From Sphagnum compactum (lineage: Eukaryota > Bryophyta > Sphagnopsida > Sphagnales): a DNA stretch of 64,000 nucleotides. The stretch's first letter is position 1. The number at the start of each line of letters is the position of its first letter. Under the pieces are notes generated by a model. The model worked only from the letters and a program-made list of their open reading frames with translations. It had not been told where the DNA came from and ran no database searches. Both the position numbers and the translations under genes were made by a program. The stretch lies in assembly GCA_965153455.1 (NCBI GenBank), contig OZ234498.1:2542001-2606000 (forward strand), written 5' to 3'. Shown here in pieces: positions 37,901-53,757 of this stretch.

Positions 37901-40900
37901 CTTACAAAATGGGCTACCTATAAATGAAATTTTGATTAATTTTTTTTTGAGTTATTGGGGCTTTAAAATATACTTACATATTGTCAAATTATGCATATTA
38001 TAATCAAAATGTATCAAAATTTTAATATGGAGTACATTTGAACACCATTGACCTCATCAATTTCAAGCATACTTTTGACCTATTTTACTATACCAAAGTT
38101 GTTGAAATTTTATATTCAATTTCCCATAAACTAAATGTAGTGACCCATTTTTTCATATTTTTACTTCAAGATCTTTTGAATTTACTTTCTTGTGTCCATA
38201 TCAAAAAATGTTTCATTTTTAAATTGGATTTTGGGAGGACTACTTTGTTTTTGTCTACTTTACCTTGTGACACCTAATTGTGTTATTCCTTTTACCCTTT
38301 TTGAGGATTGATTTTGACTTTATAAACAATGCCAAAAATTACATCAAAGTGATAAAAGTCTTAGGATTCACTTGCAAATTTAATTTTTTAAAAAATTGTT
38401 TAAATGTCATAACTCCCTAATAAAAATAACTCTAGTGTGTGTTGAAAAAGGCCATGAACTTTATTTTTGGATGAACCTTCCTTCACTATGGCAAAAAAAC
38501 TAAAAGTCTTTAGCCAAAATATTATAGGATAGCATGGGTTTTCCAAGCCCTACACCATGGAAAATTAATGTTTTTTTGGTGCTTAACCATATTCATCATG
38601 ATTGGTCCATGTGTTGTTTTTATTCTAACTACAAATTGCAAAAAACAAAATGCAAACTATAAAGTTTATGAGTGGGGGAAGGGCAAAAACTTATGCTAAA
38701 AATTGGATGTTATATTTAAATAATAGCAAATGGTTTCTAGTGGGGTTGCTCTAACATATCCAAATGGGACATTTGACCCCATTTTATTATAGCCCTTGAA
38801 ATTAATTTTTCCAACACCATATCAAGATCTTAATTTGGATAGGATTTGCCCTCCAAATTGTAGTTTGAGTATTCAAAACATTTGTGTGTATAGTTGTAAA
38901 GATTTGGGGCATTTTTGTCCTAATTTTTCAAATGACCATAACTTCTAAAATTATTTCCATTTTGGTAATGCGAACCCACCATATTACATAATAAATTTCT
39001 AGAATTTTCCAACATTTAAAAGGGGCCTAATTTGGACAAGGACCAAATCTTGATCAACAATTTAGAACACTCATTGAGTTTCAACTCTCAAAGTGTTCCC
39101 AAAATGAGACTTCAATTTGGGAATCCTAGGAATGCCTGCCTTGGAGTCACACACATTTAATTCACTTCATGTGATAATGTTTTCATTCTCTTGCACTCAT
39201 TCAAATTTTGACCTTTTTGTTTGGCCTAATCCTAGCTTGGAAGTCTTTAATTTCATTTCCTTTTGGGTAGGACATTTTGTTTCCCATTTAAAGAGTTGAT
39301 GGTGAACTTAAGTTCAAATTGCAACATGTCAACCTTTTCTAAGGACTTGATATCACAATCTATGCATCTCACACCTTGCCATTATATGAAATATTATAGC
39401 CAACCATGCCTTTATAATAACTATAGCTAATAATAAAAAAGCTACTTTACCACAAGAGGCTTTGTCCTAAAATAATGTTTTATATGAAATAAAGTTGATG
39501 GGATAAAGTTTGTTAGCTTTACAAAGAAGGGCCATAAAAAAGACTAAGGTTATTTTCCTAATAATTTAACATATTTTGGAAGGCCTTGATCCATGCCTTT
39601 TCCCCTTTAGAAACAACCAAACCTCCCCCTTCCCCATGCTATAAAAAAAACCCCTTTCATAAGAAAAAAAAAATTCCCCAAGCTGCCCCACCCGCTTAAA
39701 CACTCCTCTCCCCCCACCCTTTTGGAAAGGGAGAGAAAAAGTGAAAAAAAACCTCCTGCTTCTACCCAAGAAACAACTCAACCCACCTTGAAAAAAAAGA
39801 AAAAAAAATACTAACTCGACCCTTTCTTTAAATTTTCACCTATAACCTTATCCCACCCCACCCAAATTTAGAAAAAAAAAAGTCTAGACCTAGACCTATA
39901 ACCTCATACATTAAACTTATTTTTTATTCTTTGCCCCCTATACCCTCTCATAATGAATTCCCACATTGCCTATATACGATGAAGCCAATAAAAAATGTGT
40001 AAAAATATAAGGGTGTGTGGGACACCAAGAAGGACTTTAAGAAAGGCTAAGGATGACCCTTTCAACAACCTTGGTTCATTTGATTTATTTGAATATGATA
40101 TGAGAAAAACATTGCATTTCAAAGTTTGGATATTCAAAAGAATTTGAAATTAACATGTTTATGATGATGTGTTGACAAGTTTTGACACAACATGAAAACA
40201 TGGCGTGTTGACGAAGGACGTGTTATGTGAGCATGGAGGTGACTTGGGTTCAATTCTTGTTTGTAATTACATTTTATATTTGTGATCTATCGTGTGTTGA
40301 AGCGGCGGGGCTACATATGATTTAAGTGAAGTTTATTTACATACAATGCACTTTCCTACCTTTGGCTATTTGTGATCTACCTATGACTTATGAATTACTC
40401 AACTATAGAATTTTAAAGCCATGACTTCTATAATAGATACCTACTTACATCCGACTTACCTTTCTAGATACCTACCAATCACACATGGCAATAGTGTTGC
40501 TAAAAATATTGACACATAGCTGAATTATAATTGTTGTAATTAGTTCACATAAAGATACAAATTGGGCAGTTGATAAGAACAAGTAGGTGCCTAGATCAAA
40601 CATTAATCATTTTGAAATTGCATGAAAAAGGAGTAAATTATGTGATTTTTGACCTTGGTGATTGCAATGTCACCTTGGCTTGAGAAGATTTGAAAGGTGC
40701 CCCAATATATAATTATGTAGATGTTTCATATTATACATTATTACATATAGTAAAGGACGTCGGGATGAAATGAAACTTTCCATCCATCCATCTGTCCGTC
40801 ATCCATACCGTCATCCGTCCCATCATCCATCCAAACAGAACAAATATATATTTAAAAAGGGAAAAAACTAAAAAAAATAAAAACAGAAAAACACTTTAAC

Positions 40901-42840
40901 AATTAGAAACTTTTTGTAAACACTTAAACATGAAACAAAAAAGGGAAATACTGTAAAATAATCTTAAAAGAAAATTAAAAAATAGATGACAAAAAATGAG
41001 AAACAAAACAGAGAGCAAAAGAAATAGAAAAAAAACCATACTTGAAAAAAAAAAAGAGGTTTGTCTTCTTTTTCCAAACTGCATCTAATCAAACAAAAAT
41101 TAAAAGTTTTTTTAAAAATTATTTTTATTATAAAACATATTAAAAAAACTAGATTTTTTTTGGAAAAGAAAATAGAAACTAAATAAATAAATAAACGCAT
41201 AAAAATAGAAAAAAATGAAGATAGACAAAATAAGAATAGAAAAAATTAAAACATGAAACAAACATAAACAAAAAAAGGTAAAAACACAAAATTTATAAAA
41301 AAGGAATGGAAACAAATGAAACAAGGAAAGGGAAATACAGTAAAATCATTTTAATAAAAAAATTTACAAAAAAGAAGAAACCAAATAAAGAGTAGAAAAT
41401 AAGAAAAAATAAAACTTATAATAATGAAGAAAAACCCTACTTGAAAAAGAATGAGGTGTGTCTTCTTTCTCCAAACTTCAAACTTGCATCCAAATAAACA
41501 AAAATACAAAAGTGAAAAAGAAACACTTTATTTTTATTATACAAAATAATAATAAAAACAGAAAACACATAAAAATAAAAAATAAAAAAGATAAAAGTTT
41601 AAAAAAAAAAAACTAAAACATGAACCAAACATTGTTGAAATAACACACCTGTGCATTAGGCACGGGGTTCAAACTAGTACATTGTATGTGACAACCCATT
41701 AGCAAGCATGAAAAGGAGGAAACCAAACCCAACATTATAGAAAAACAAGACCCTTGAAACAAAAGAATTGTAGAGCAATTTGACCAACAATAGTCATATA
41801 CAAATTCACCCTTTGCAATAATACATTGACTAATCATGCACAAAATTTCCTTTCAAATGCCTATAGAGCCTTAGGCCTGAGCTTGTTGTTCAACAAGCAT
41901 ATATTCCAAAAACTGTCACACAATGTGCAAGGATTATACCACTCAATTCAGCTTTGCTTGAAGGAATAATGCCATGGAGGAATTGAGTTGTGTTAGCATT
42001 AGCGGGTTTGGAAAAGCCTTGTATAGTCTTCTTGAGTGTGGGATATCTCACCTTTCATGGCTTAGGGAGCTCAACTTTCTACACTCATCACATGCCCAAG
42101 TGCACGAATTTGACATAATCTGCACTAGTTTAGGGGAACAAATTTAAGCAAGGTTTGCAAGTAATCTAATGATTCATAGACAACTTCTGAACAAGCTTCA
42201 CACTTTCATCAACATAAGCAAATAAATAGTTTAGTTACCTCGTTTCTAGTGTACAAGAGGTTTTCAATTGAAAACAACTTGTGAGTGGAAGCTCTTGTAA
42301 GGTTTGCCTCATAAATAAGCACTAGTATTATGTTGCACTTCTATACAAAATGAGTTCCTCTCAAAGCAAGCAATGCTTCATATTGACAAGTTTGAATACC
42401 ATCTCGTTACCATTTATGCATGAAAAACAATGAGTCCCACCTTGCTCCATAAGTATTATAACACAAGCTTCCTCACATATTGAATATTGAGCTTTGTTTG
42501 CTTTATCACCAATATGAAATGTACCAAGTGTACTTCTTTCTCATTGATTCAAACTACTTGATGACCTTGCCAAACTCTTTATTCAAATCGCTTTTGACCG
42601 ATCTAATCACTTGGTCCATTGTTCCATGGAGAATAGATCAAATGAAACTTCAATGAAATGGCTTTCAAGGCTTCAAGTTGGCCTTCAACCGACTCAAAGG
42701 TCCAAGTAGTTAGTCTTTTGTTTCATGGAGAATAGATTAAAATGTGTTTGTCACCTATGAAAGATATTCAAAGACCATAAAGAAGACTTTTCAAAGTATG
42801 TCATGCACCTCTCATATACCTAGTACCTATCTTAGATTCA
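31931..42840. other. Long AT-rich spacer without recognisable genes
   Basis: I see no conserved protein frame on either strand in these 11 kb. The longest frame is a 150-codon minus-strand one (34849-35301) with Cys/His residues but no family I recognise. It contains an AACC-type dispersed repeat near 32430-32640, a CATCC simple repeat near 40781-40833, and a very A-rich plus strand from about 40850 to 41630. It is probably decayed transposon and simple-repeat DNA. Confidence 0.5.
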
Positions 42841-43780
42841 AGGGATGAGAACTGTTGGCCAGGGGGGGGGAGTAGAGAGAGACTCTGAATTCTACACTCT
42901 AATTTCATTCACAAAATCTAAATTTCATGGTAACTTGCACACACCCAAACCCTAAACCTGCTTTTGGTGCACTAGATTGCTTTGCTTCTGCAGCAAAAAT
43001 TCACTATTGCAGGAATTTTTTTGGGGTGTTTTTTCAGCTGGAAAACATAAAAAATCTGAGCGCACATAGTTCATGCAGATCTGGATTTTCTCAGAAGAGT
43101 AGCTCCAGTTGCTGCAATGGGTATTTTTGACAGGAAAATCAGAGGCATGTTATGCCATAGATTTGCTTGAAGGTTGACCAACTTCCGGAGGCAAGATCTC
43201 TGGAAAATGAAGCTAGCTCTGCTTCAAGAATTGAAGACAAATGCTTCGAGAATTGAGAATAGATGCTTCAAGAACTGAAGGTAGATGGTTCAAGAATCGA
43301 AGGACTTGGCTGAGGAGAATCTACAAGTCAGAACATCTTTTCTTCTTGTGTGTTGAGATGGGAATAACAGACTTGAACACAAACTTCTAACACTGAATCT
43401 GCACATGGTTCCAAACACTCGGAATGAAATTCGGACTCATGTTAAGACATAGATTTTTGCTTGCAAGTACAATAACTTATAGATGCAAGATCTCTGAAAA
43501 TGAAGGTATAAGATGGTAGATGCTTCAAGAATTGAAGGTCTTTGGCTGAGGAGAGCTTACAAGTCAGAGCATCTTCTTGTGTGTTGAGAGGGGAAATACA
43601 CAAGAACACAAACTTCCAACAAGCAATCTGCACATAGTTCCAAAGACTCGGAATGAAAAGTCAGTATAGTTCCAGATCTTGGAATGCAATATCAGTCAGT
43701 AGTGCTGCCTATGTGGCGTTGTACGTGGTCACAGTTAGCTGTTGTTCCAATTCGCAGCAATGTGAGGGCAAACCTCCGAA
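42841..43780. repeat. Direct repeats in the far upstream region of RPS8
   Basis: A segment with CAAGATCTCTGGAAAATGAAG at 43192 recurs at 43486 as CAAGATCTCTGAAAATGAAGG. The downstream parts, including TTGGCTGAGGAGA, ACAAGTCAGA, CTTGTGTGTTGAGA, ATCTGCACAT and ACTCGGAATGAAA, recur in the same order. Within the first copy a unit of about 27 bp with TTCAAGAATTGAAG repeats three to four times. The wider segment may be an old LTR-like remnant, but I cannot place ends. Confidence 0.6.
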
Positions 43781-43953
43781 GCTTGCTTTGTAAGGGTAAG
43801 ACTCCGAAGCCCGTAACGGCGGAACTCACAAAACCGTCGCAAAGGGATGCATGCAAATAGCAATAACAAACATACAAACACAGATCGATTTCTCTATCCC
43901 TTTCTTCTGTCTCTCCCCGGGCGTTACCCTACGAGCTTCGTCAAGCCGGCGCC

Positions 43954-44022
43954 AAACCCTAGGCGGAAGAAACCCTAGACGGAAAGAGTTCGCTCCCTCA
44001 AGGAGGTCAGGTTTTAGGGTTT
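43954..44022 (+). promoter_or_regulatory. Three telo-boxes in the RPS8 promoter/5' UTR
   Basis: AAACCCTA occurs at 43954-43961 and 43970-43977, and its complement TAGGGTTT at 44015-44022, about 150-220 bp upstream of the RPS8 ATG. Telo-boxes near the transcription start are an established feature of plant ribosomal-protein genes and support this being the true promoter. Confidence 0.7.
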
Positions 44023-44169
44023 GTTTTACGTCCGGTGTCGAGGCTCGGCGAGGGAGGGGTTTGCGTTTGAGGAGGATGTAAACCATTGCGGCGCTTCTGC
44101 AGATTTCTTTTCGCAGCGACGAAGGAGAGAGCTTCGAGGGGCAGCTGCACCTCTGCCGCGGCCAACAAC

Positions 44170-45796
<1,627 letters not shown>

Positions 45797-47522
45797 TCAT
45801 GCTCCAGTGTGTTGAGCAATCAAAGGATGTGTGACCTTATTGTCAAGAATCAGAACATTCTTAGAATGTGAGTTGCATTTTTAGAGGCAGATTATTGCCA
45901 CTTGCCCTGCTTACATGGATATGGACAGATGCTTATGGTATTTGATATTCCATACGCCTTTCTGTGAAGAAGAAGAAAAAGAAGAAGAATTTTCTTTGGT
46001 TCTTTGCATTCTCTGTGGTAAATTCCATTCATCTTGAGGGTATTGTATCCTTTGTTTTTGCCCCTTAAATTGTCCAGTTCCCCCAAACTTAGTGTCCATT
46101 AAATCAAATGTTATTGGACTAGCACTCCATGTATGTTGGATCAGATGTTGTGGGTTAGGACATCTTCTGCAGCTGCTGCTTGAGTGGTTGAATTCATTAC
46201 ATCCGTCTTTAGTCAGCGGAAGGTGGTTGGGAAGAATTATGTCCAAATCATGAGCAATGGCAGTGATGATGGTTTTTGTTCCCAACCATTCTTAAACGCA
46301 TTGGCAGTGATGTTAAATTGTTTTCTCAACCATTCTTAAGGGCATTGGCAGTGACGGTAACCTATTTTCTGGACCATTCTTAATGTTACTTGTTACCTGG
46401 GGTTAAATTTATCTTCATTTGGTTCTCTTCTACTTGCCCACAATTCCTGATCATTGGTCTCAGTAAACACTGCAGATGGGCTATAAGTTGGTTTCAAAAG
46501 CTTGCTAGAAGTAACTTTGCAGACATTCTATACTTTGAATTCAAACGTGATGACAAAACTCGCAAAGCAAAAAGCCTTTCATCTTATGTAAGGACAATCG
46601 GTCATAATATAAATAAAAACATTGAAATTAAGGTTAAAATGAAAGTAAACACTACAAATGATTAGTGAAAAAGGAGCTTATAAACCTTGTTCAATATGAA
46701 GCCCATTTAATAATTGCCACTTCATCCCCACTCTAGGGGATAATTGTCGCCATTATTGGTGCTTGTTTAATTGGCAACAGCGATTACAAGCAAATTCCAA
46801 TCCCAGTAGTTCAGATCTTTTTATCAAACAAGCAGCTCAATTGTGTAATGGCTCTGCCCACTATAAATGCATAATACAAATGCAGTAGAGGGTTCTGGTG
46901 AAAATAAATGATCTAACACTGGATGTGTAACATACTGTCTTTTATCCTTCTCACCCAGACAATGACCAAGGGATGTGACAAATTTTGATCTGCTCAGGGA
47001 ATTACAAATACTATTCAACTCAAAGGACACCAATTTCACCAATAAACCAGTTTTTGCTTACTCATTTCAACATGAAATAGTGAACAAGAGATGATTGCAA
47101 ACAAAATTGCACAAAAGCAGACTTGAGAACCATTAACACCATACTTTAGGTGGCTGCACTCCTTTCACATACTTCCTGCTCTGCTTCTGATTAGACTGAT
47201 GAGCACCTCCCTGAAGACTCTCAGAAGCCCATTCATGGATTGAGGCAAGCTAGCTCCTTCAGCAATAGAGAACAGTCTCAATCTGTGATTGTCTGAAATT
47301 GCTGTACACGAGAGAACTCTTAGTGTTTTAAGGGTGGATCTCCCTATACATGAGACTTCTCAAAAGTACAAAGGAGAACATCACTCCCAAAAGGTGCAGA
47401 ATCATATACAAACATATCTTTCAGTAGGAAAAGCCTTGGTCAGCCTATCATGATCAAACACTGTCACATCTGAAACAAACCACCAAGCAGGTGATCCGTT
47501 TGTGTTGGAGACAAGATTTAGC
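45797..47522. other. Convergent intergenic region between RPS8 and RPB6
   Basis: The two genes point at each other, so this holds both 3' UTRs. A short unit resembling GGCAGTGA(T/C)GGT...CAACCATTCTTAA repeats about three times at 46256-46383. No coding frame is supported. Confidence 0.6.
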
Positions 47523-49198
47523 TCAACCACCAACTTGGCGCCTCCAGGAGTCTTCGACAATCAATTCATCAACCCCCCAGTCCTCATAGCTGCACTCAAA
47601 CACAACAGCATGAGAACTACAGAGGGTTTTCTTTACGAACAAATGGGCTCTGCAAAACCCCAAAACAACTCCATTTCTTGGATAGTCCTTTCTGCCTTAG
47701 CACAAGATCCAAAAGCTAAATGTATCCATCCTGGCCACAAGATGCTACACCAGAGCTGCCTGGACTTCCGGCCTCATAGAGTGGACATGTATTTCTCACT
47801 TTCAGTATCCCTCAAACTCTCAGCACCCATTCTTCTTCCTCTTTTGGTGCAGGGAGTCCCCGTGATACCACATTAAAAGAGAAGACCATTGAACATCATT
47901 ATGTTACAACAAGTGCAAATGACTCAAAGAGAATGCCTATCTGAAATGTAAGGGGTGTAATAGATGCCCACCTCCCATCAGGTAAGTAACGGCGAATTGT
48001 GAAGGGTATTTTGCGCTCCCGGAGTTCCTTCATTGCAATCTGCAATGCTCACATAAACTGTCATCTTATACCAAACACAGTGGTTCCCAAGTGCCACGAT
48101 CCATCAAAAGGACAAAAACAGACATGCAGGGAAGGCAATTACAAATGGCACTACTGACAAAGACTTCTCTTGGACAAAACAACAAACCATGAAGGCGATT
48201 GCAAACCTCAAAAGAAAAGGCCTGTAGAGATAGGAGTTTAACACCTCAAGAGGATCAGTCTCGCCTTCCAAGTTGACCATCACTGGTGCATTCATGCTGA
48301 AACACACACACACATCATATGTATTTGTTTCTCTCTCTTTCCAGAATAGCAGCATTGGATCCCACAATACAGTTTGATTTTGTCTGTTATGAGCATGTGA
48401 AATTGAAATGCACTTTGGAGCAAAGAAACTCTGAAGCACCAAATGCAACATCTATCATGCAGACATAACCAAGGCAACCAAAAAGGGCACTCCACATTGA
48501 TCAGGCATACAGAGCAGGGTTGAATGGAACCTGATTTGGAGGGCTCGGGTGCCTAGTACCCTAGCTCTTTCATACTTAGTCATATACTTAGTTGTTTTCC
48601 GAGGTTTATCAGTCACAGGCTCAGCATCTCCTTGCAGAATGTCTGTGTCAGGGCCCTCATAAAGCTCCCGAGCTTCTCCATTCTCCTCCTCTTCCTCAAC
48701 TCCCTCCTGCACAATCACTTACACAAAAAGTTACAACAAAGATGTCCCTCCTACACTCCTATCCTACTCTCCAAGTATGTTCAGAATGCAACCAACAGTC
48801 ATAAAATGAGCTGCACATGACCAAGAAGACTGAGGAGACGAAGATTACCTCAATGTCAGGTTCAGGAGGCTCATCATCGTACCTGATGTCCTCCGCCCCC
48901 CACAAGCACAGAAACAAGTCCCATGAGAGCACAACCAGCCATACATCGACGCAATAGCAACAAAGCAGTTCTAAGGTGAAAAAAAACAAAAACCTCTGCC
49001 AAATTCGTGATAACTGTTGCTACTAATCCAACTTTGAGAGCTGATTGCACTACACTTCCCTGCAATACCCTACGCTACCATTGTATTCCAAAAAAAGAGA
49101 AGAACAAATCTCATCAGGCAATGCTACCATCGCGTTGAAGAGAAATTTTTTTACCCGACGTCTCCGCCGTCGTAGTCGTTGTAGTCTTCGTCGGCCAT
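47523..49198 (-). CDS. NRPB6: RNA polymerase subunit RPB6 (shared subunit of nuclear RNA polymerases)
   Basis: A small essential subunit common to nuclear RNA polymerases I, II and III and, in plants, the Pol II-derived silencing polymerases. Six exons in transcription order: 49198-49155, 48882-48849, 48706-48531, 48296-48245, 48039-47972, 47589-47523, total 441 bp, 146 residues; plant RPB6 is about 144. Phases agree and all borders are GT-AG. The N-terminus is acidic ([13 protein letters not shown], then EEEEENGE). The conserved core follows: [49 protein letters not shown], and the last exon [20 protein letters not shown]. Oddity: a Tyr-Glu-Gly-Pro insertion-like stretch in exon 3. It appears intact. 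The gene was not evident from single open frames because each exon is short. Confidence 0.95.
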
Positions 49199-49298
49199 GG
49201 CTTCAACAAAGCTCTCAAAGAAAAATTCAAAAGAAAGAAATTCGCTCCGGAGACACAACCAAAAGCTTTCCGTTCGCAACAGAAGAGAGGAGCTCACA

Positions 49299-49320
49299 AA
49301 ACCCTAACTGCAAACCCTAA
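49299..49320 (-). promoter_or_regulatory. Two telo-boxes upstream of RPB6
   Basis: AAACCCTAA occurs at 49299-49307 and 49312-49320, about 100-120 bp upstream of the RPB6 ATG on the gene's minus strand. The same element type precedes RPS8, as expected for broadly expressed plant housekeeping genes. Confidence 0.65.
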
Positions 49321-52300
49321 CTGGTTTGGTATCTCCTTACGTACGTACACAGCTCCCGCTGTCGGGCGGGAAAAAAGACGTATCTTTATCGCATACAATA
49401 CGGGTATAATGCGGGTATTGTCTCTCTGATGAAACCCAGGAAGGGCAGAGGATCAGACCAGCGTTGGTCGGTTATCTGCTTTTTTTAAAAAACCTCTGGG
49501 TAGGTTATATGTTGAGATTCTTTTGGGACCACACAGGTTATCAATATCTATATTAAAAATTGGGTTGTCAGAAAATTTTCAGTAACAACTGTTGGTTATG
49601 CATAAGGGTAGGGTATCAAATCATCTCAGTTAATAACCACCAGTTAACCTGCTGGTTAGGCACTGGGTATCAGGTATTTTCTTAAAATAAAATAAAATAT
49701 TTTTTTTTTCTGTTAAATTTTTTAAAATTAGTATTTAAAGATTGATAACCTACCTGGATGAGAATTGGGTGTCATCCTCATGACAAAGGGGCAATTTACG
49801 CTCCATAATATATCATCCTCATGACAAAAGGGCAAATGATGCTCCATAATATGTCATCCTCATGACAATTTAGGGCCATTTACACTCCATAATTTGACAT
49901 CCTCACATCTAAGGCAATTTATGCAATATAATATGCCATCCTCGTACCAAAGGCAATTTATGCAACATAACATGCCATCATCCCTACTCGAATAACAGGT
50001 CCAACAAAAATTATATTATTATTATTATTAAAAGCAATTTTCTCAAAGAAAAAAGTTTTTGTAAAGGAAAATGATGCATCTTTTGAAAGATTTGAAAATA
50101 TTTTATTTGTTGAAATGGAATATTCAAAATTAAATAATTATTTGGGAGAGACTCGACGAACTTGCTATTCAATTATTGTACTATGGAAGGTAGTTTGTTT
50201 GTTTTGCCACATTTGATACCTACCAAGCCGCACAATGCAATTTTTTTGACATATCGTTGGAAAGCTCTCAATGAAATGAATGAATGAGTAGAGGGTGCAC
50301 CAAGGTGGTTTCATAACAAACCTATAATGGAAAAATTATTGAATATTGATCGATTTCTAATGATTGAAAATTGAATAAAATAAAATAATAATAGATATTG
50401 GGGCATTCTCAAGAGAGTTTTTTAAAGCCCTTGACAAGTGAGATTTCATGAAGATGATTTCATAATTTCTAGGTCTTAAGTGTAGAAGATATTGAATTTT
50501 GAATTTTTTTTTTGGTCATTGAAAGTTCAATAAAATAAAAAAATAAACATTTAACGAAACTTGGTTTTCAAACTTAATTTAAAGAAGGTGTATCATTTGT
50601 TATTTCAATATTCATTCAATATTACAACAACTTCAAAATTCGTTCAAAATTCATTCAATATTATGTAGACACATAATCTCTTAACTCAAAATATTTCAAA
50701 CTTCTAGCGAATATCCAAACCCCATGAAAAATATTAATGTAATGCATCTAGATGTTAAGAATGACCATTTTCCTTGAGGCCGTAAACATTATTTTCCCAA
50801 ACAAAATTATTCACCACTCACATGTGTGGAGTCAACTATCATTGTAAAGGCTAAGCATTGTTGTCCTCATCTTGATGTTTTTAATGTCCATTCTTCAGGC
50901 TTTTAAAGAACCAAAAACACACATGCACAAACACACATAATCACTTGTGGGTGGATGCGAAAAAAGTTTGAAACTACAATTTTTTCATCAAATATTTTTA
51001 TTCACATTTATGAATTTGAAAAAAGAAAAAATTAAAACCATTATCAAATATTTTTAGTTGCATATCTCAATTTCAAAGAAACCAAACAAACATTCCATTT
51101 AATTGCTTTCATAGTTTCATAAAAGTTTAAATGAACCAAATATCTTACATGACCTTTGTGGATTTGAAATTAAATAGCCCAAATATTATTCAACTACATA
51201 TCTTCTATCCCTTGTATAAATTTTAAATTATACAATCAACAATATACCCAATTATATATTTATTAGCAAACTCAGCAATATGCCACATGGTCCTTTTTTT
51301 TGCATTGCAATAATATTTATCCAAGCTTGAAAAGAAAAACCAAAGGTCGTCAATAAATTGTAATCATATTTTCCTTTGTGTCATAGAATTATATTAAAAG
51401 AAATTACATCTAGGGTGACTATTCATGCTCAATATGCTTATTTCCCACCTAATTTGATGTAAATATGGTAAAAAATCTAATTTTAAACCAATTTTGGCTA
51501 GATCTTGCTATGGATTATCACCACTTCTACCACATTGCAATATTTGAACAAAAACATTGATGGCCTCAAGGAATCAATCATCAGAAAGTGAATTGCATAT
51601 TTGTGATCATCACATGACAAGGTGCCTATAATGGTGTGGCAATTCCATGCAAACAATGTGGCCAACATTTTTAGTGCATGGTTGTTGATCATTCACATGC
51701 ATTAATATGCCATAATAAGGTTGTGTTTAGTGTGTACATTGGCTTTGTTTGGAGTGGTGAGTGTGTTTATATGAGATGGTCCAAAAAAATGATTATGCAA
51801 GTGAGAAGTAGTTTTTGCATGGGTCACACACACCTTGTGCACGGCACAAGGTGGGTGAATGGTAAAAGTTTTGGATGATTAGGTGGGTGCATCTACTAAG
51901 ATTGTAGTTGGGATTTTGTAGAGGTAAGACATCAAATGATTTGTTTTCGTATTAGTCTTCTATGTACCAAAACATGAAAAGACGGTGAAATTTTTAATGA
52001 AATCACCTACCAATCACTCTAGTTTGGGGGATCCTACTTTCCATTTGTTTTCAAGGTTTCATGAGAGATTCCAAATAAAACTCCTAGCTCTAACTAAAGT
52101 CACAAATGTTTTGTATTCTTTTACTTTTGATTGTGTCCAATAAATTGTAATATTGTGTCTAAGCAAATGACATTTTGACATTGCACAAATGAGTTAAACT
52201 TGCCTTGAACAAAATTCTTTGTTCAATGTGTGTTTGTGTTGTTTTTATAATGAAGCCATACAAATCTATGTGACTTTGTTAAACACAGTTAGGTCATCTT

Positions 52301-52731
52301 AATTGGAGTTGTTTAGGCAAAGGAAGTAATTAGACAATCAAGAAAGTTGGACTCAAAGTTCCTACTAGAAAAACCTTTGTTAAGAAATTCAGCCAAAGTC
52401 ATTTAGAGGTTGATGAAGCGGCAAAGAACCAGCCATTGGGTGTTCAAAGTTTACATCAGTTGGTAAAAGATTCAACCAATCTCAAGGAGCCCATTGCTGG
52501 ATTCAAAGTCTACACACTCAGAAGCAGTGGTTTAATTATTTTTTTTGAAATTTAAATTTTAATATCTAAATTTATTATAAAATTTAGCATTTTTCGGGGT
52601 CAAATTTATACAAAAATAGTGAAAATTTCCAGATTTTCCAAATTTTTCTTTTTCTTTTTTGCCAAGTGGTGAGAATTTGCACAAAAAAGAATCCCTGCTC
52701 AGAAGTCTTTGGGGTAGAAGTCTTCATCCAA
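49321..52731. other. AT-rich spacer
   Basis: No gene is recognised. Around 49770-49980 a unit of about 60 bp, with CATCCTCATGACAA(A/T) and ATTTA(C/T)GCTCCATAATAT, repeats imperfectly about five times. The rest is AT-rich DNA with only short frames. Confidence 0.55.
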
Positions 52732-52975
52732 AAACAAGAGATGATGGCAAAGCCAGATTGAGTTCATGTGTGAAGTGAGCAAGAGCTCCAAAACAAGAGA
52801 TGATGGCAAAAGCCAGATTGAGTTCATGTGTGAATTGAGCAAGAGCTCCAAAACAAGAGATGATGGCAAAAGCCAGATTGAGTTCATGTGTGAATTGAGC
52901 AAGAGCTCCAAAACAAGAGATGATGGCAAAGGCAAAATGAGAGATGATGATGGCAAAGCCAGAGGGAGTTCCATG
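52732..52975 (+). repeat. 60-bp minisatellite, about four units, open on both strands
   Basis: The unit, beginning CAAAACAAGAGATGATGGC, recurs every 60 bp with very few changes; the last unit is altered and partly duplicated. Because 60 is divisible by three, one plus-strand frame (52766-53083) reads a 20-residue repeat containing MCELSKSSKTRDDGK, and the minus strand also reads a hydrophobic repeat (52699-52998). There are stops just upstream and no homology, so I treat it as a noncoding minisatellite. Confidence 0.85.
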
Positions 52976-53757
52976 TGTGAATCAAGCAAGAGATCCAAAA
53001 GGGTGGGTAAGAAGCTTCAGTTACAAAATTCCAATTCATACATGATACTCATGCATGCACTCAAGTATGGCACTCACAAATGACCAAAGTTAGGTACTCA
53101 TAAATCCAAAATTTCAGGCAAATATCCTTTCTATCATCACCATCCTCCACCTGACTCCTCCCTCACCTTTAAATCAAAAAAAAATTCAACAAAATAATTG
53201 ACCCATGTATTTCCAGTATCCTTTTGTCGGGACTATGGCATTGGATCCAACTTTTGGAAGTTTTTACCTTATTAAAACCGGTTTCACATTACGTGAACCG
53301 GTTTCTTTGGTGAAAGTGTTTAGACTGTTTCGATTGGAACAGATTTTTTTGGGTGTTCAGAGTGTGAACACAGTAGGTAGATGTACAACATCTTATCTAT
53401 TGGCAGGGCCAGCATGTTTGTGATGCCTTGTTTCCAATGTACTTCTTCCACCCCCAACTTTTGTATGTGCCCATAGTTGACATTGCAGGCAGAACTTTTA
53501 GGCAGTACTCAAATAGTACTTCTTGCTTCTTTCGTGTTTTTTAGTCTCTTTGGCTGCCCTTTTGTTTGTTGAAGCTGTGTCTCGTGATGCTCAAACACAT
53601 CTTGATGCTTCCAATACACACTTTGGGTCCTGTTATGCACCAATTGGACTTGCAACTGACACCAGGTGTCAATTACAAGCCCAAACAATGGATAACCAAA
53701 CTGTGTCTGGGTAGCATGCATCTTTTTTGAGAAAAAAAAACGATGGATCAAGCCAAG
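52976..53757. other. Unique spacer, no gene recognised
   Basis: The sequence has higher GC than neighbouring DNA and small frames on both strands (53205-53423 plus, 53523-53714 plus), but none resembles a known family. Confidence 0.45.

Noticed and set aside
40195-40260. tRNA-like segment with GGTTCAATTCT resembling a box B, possible SINE
   Set aside because: No convincing box A, cloverleaf or poly-A/T tail with target duplication.
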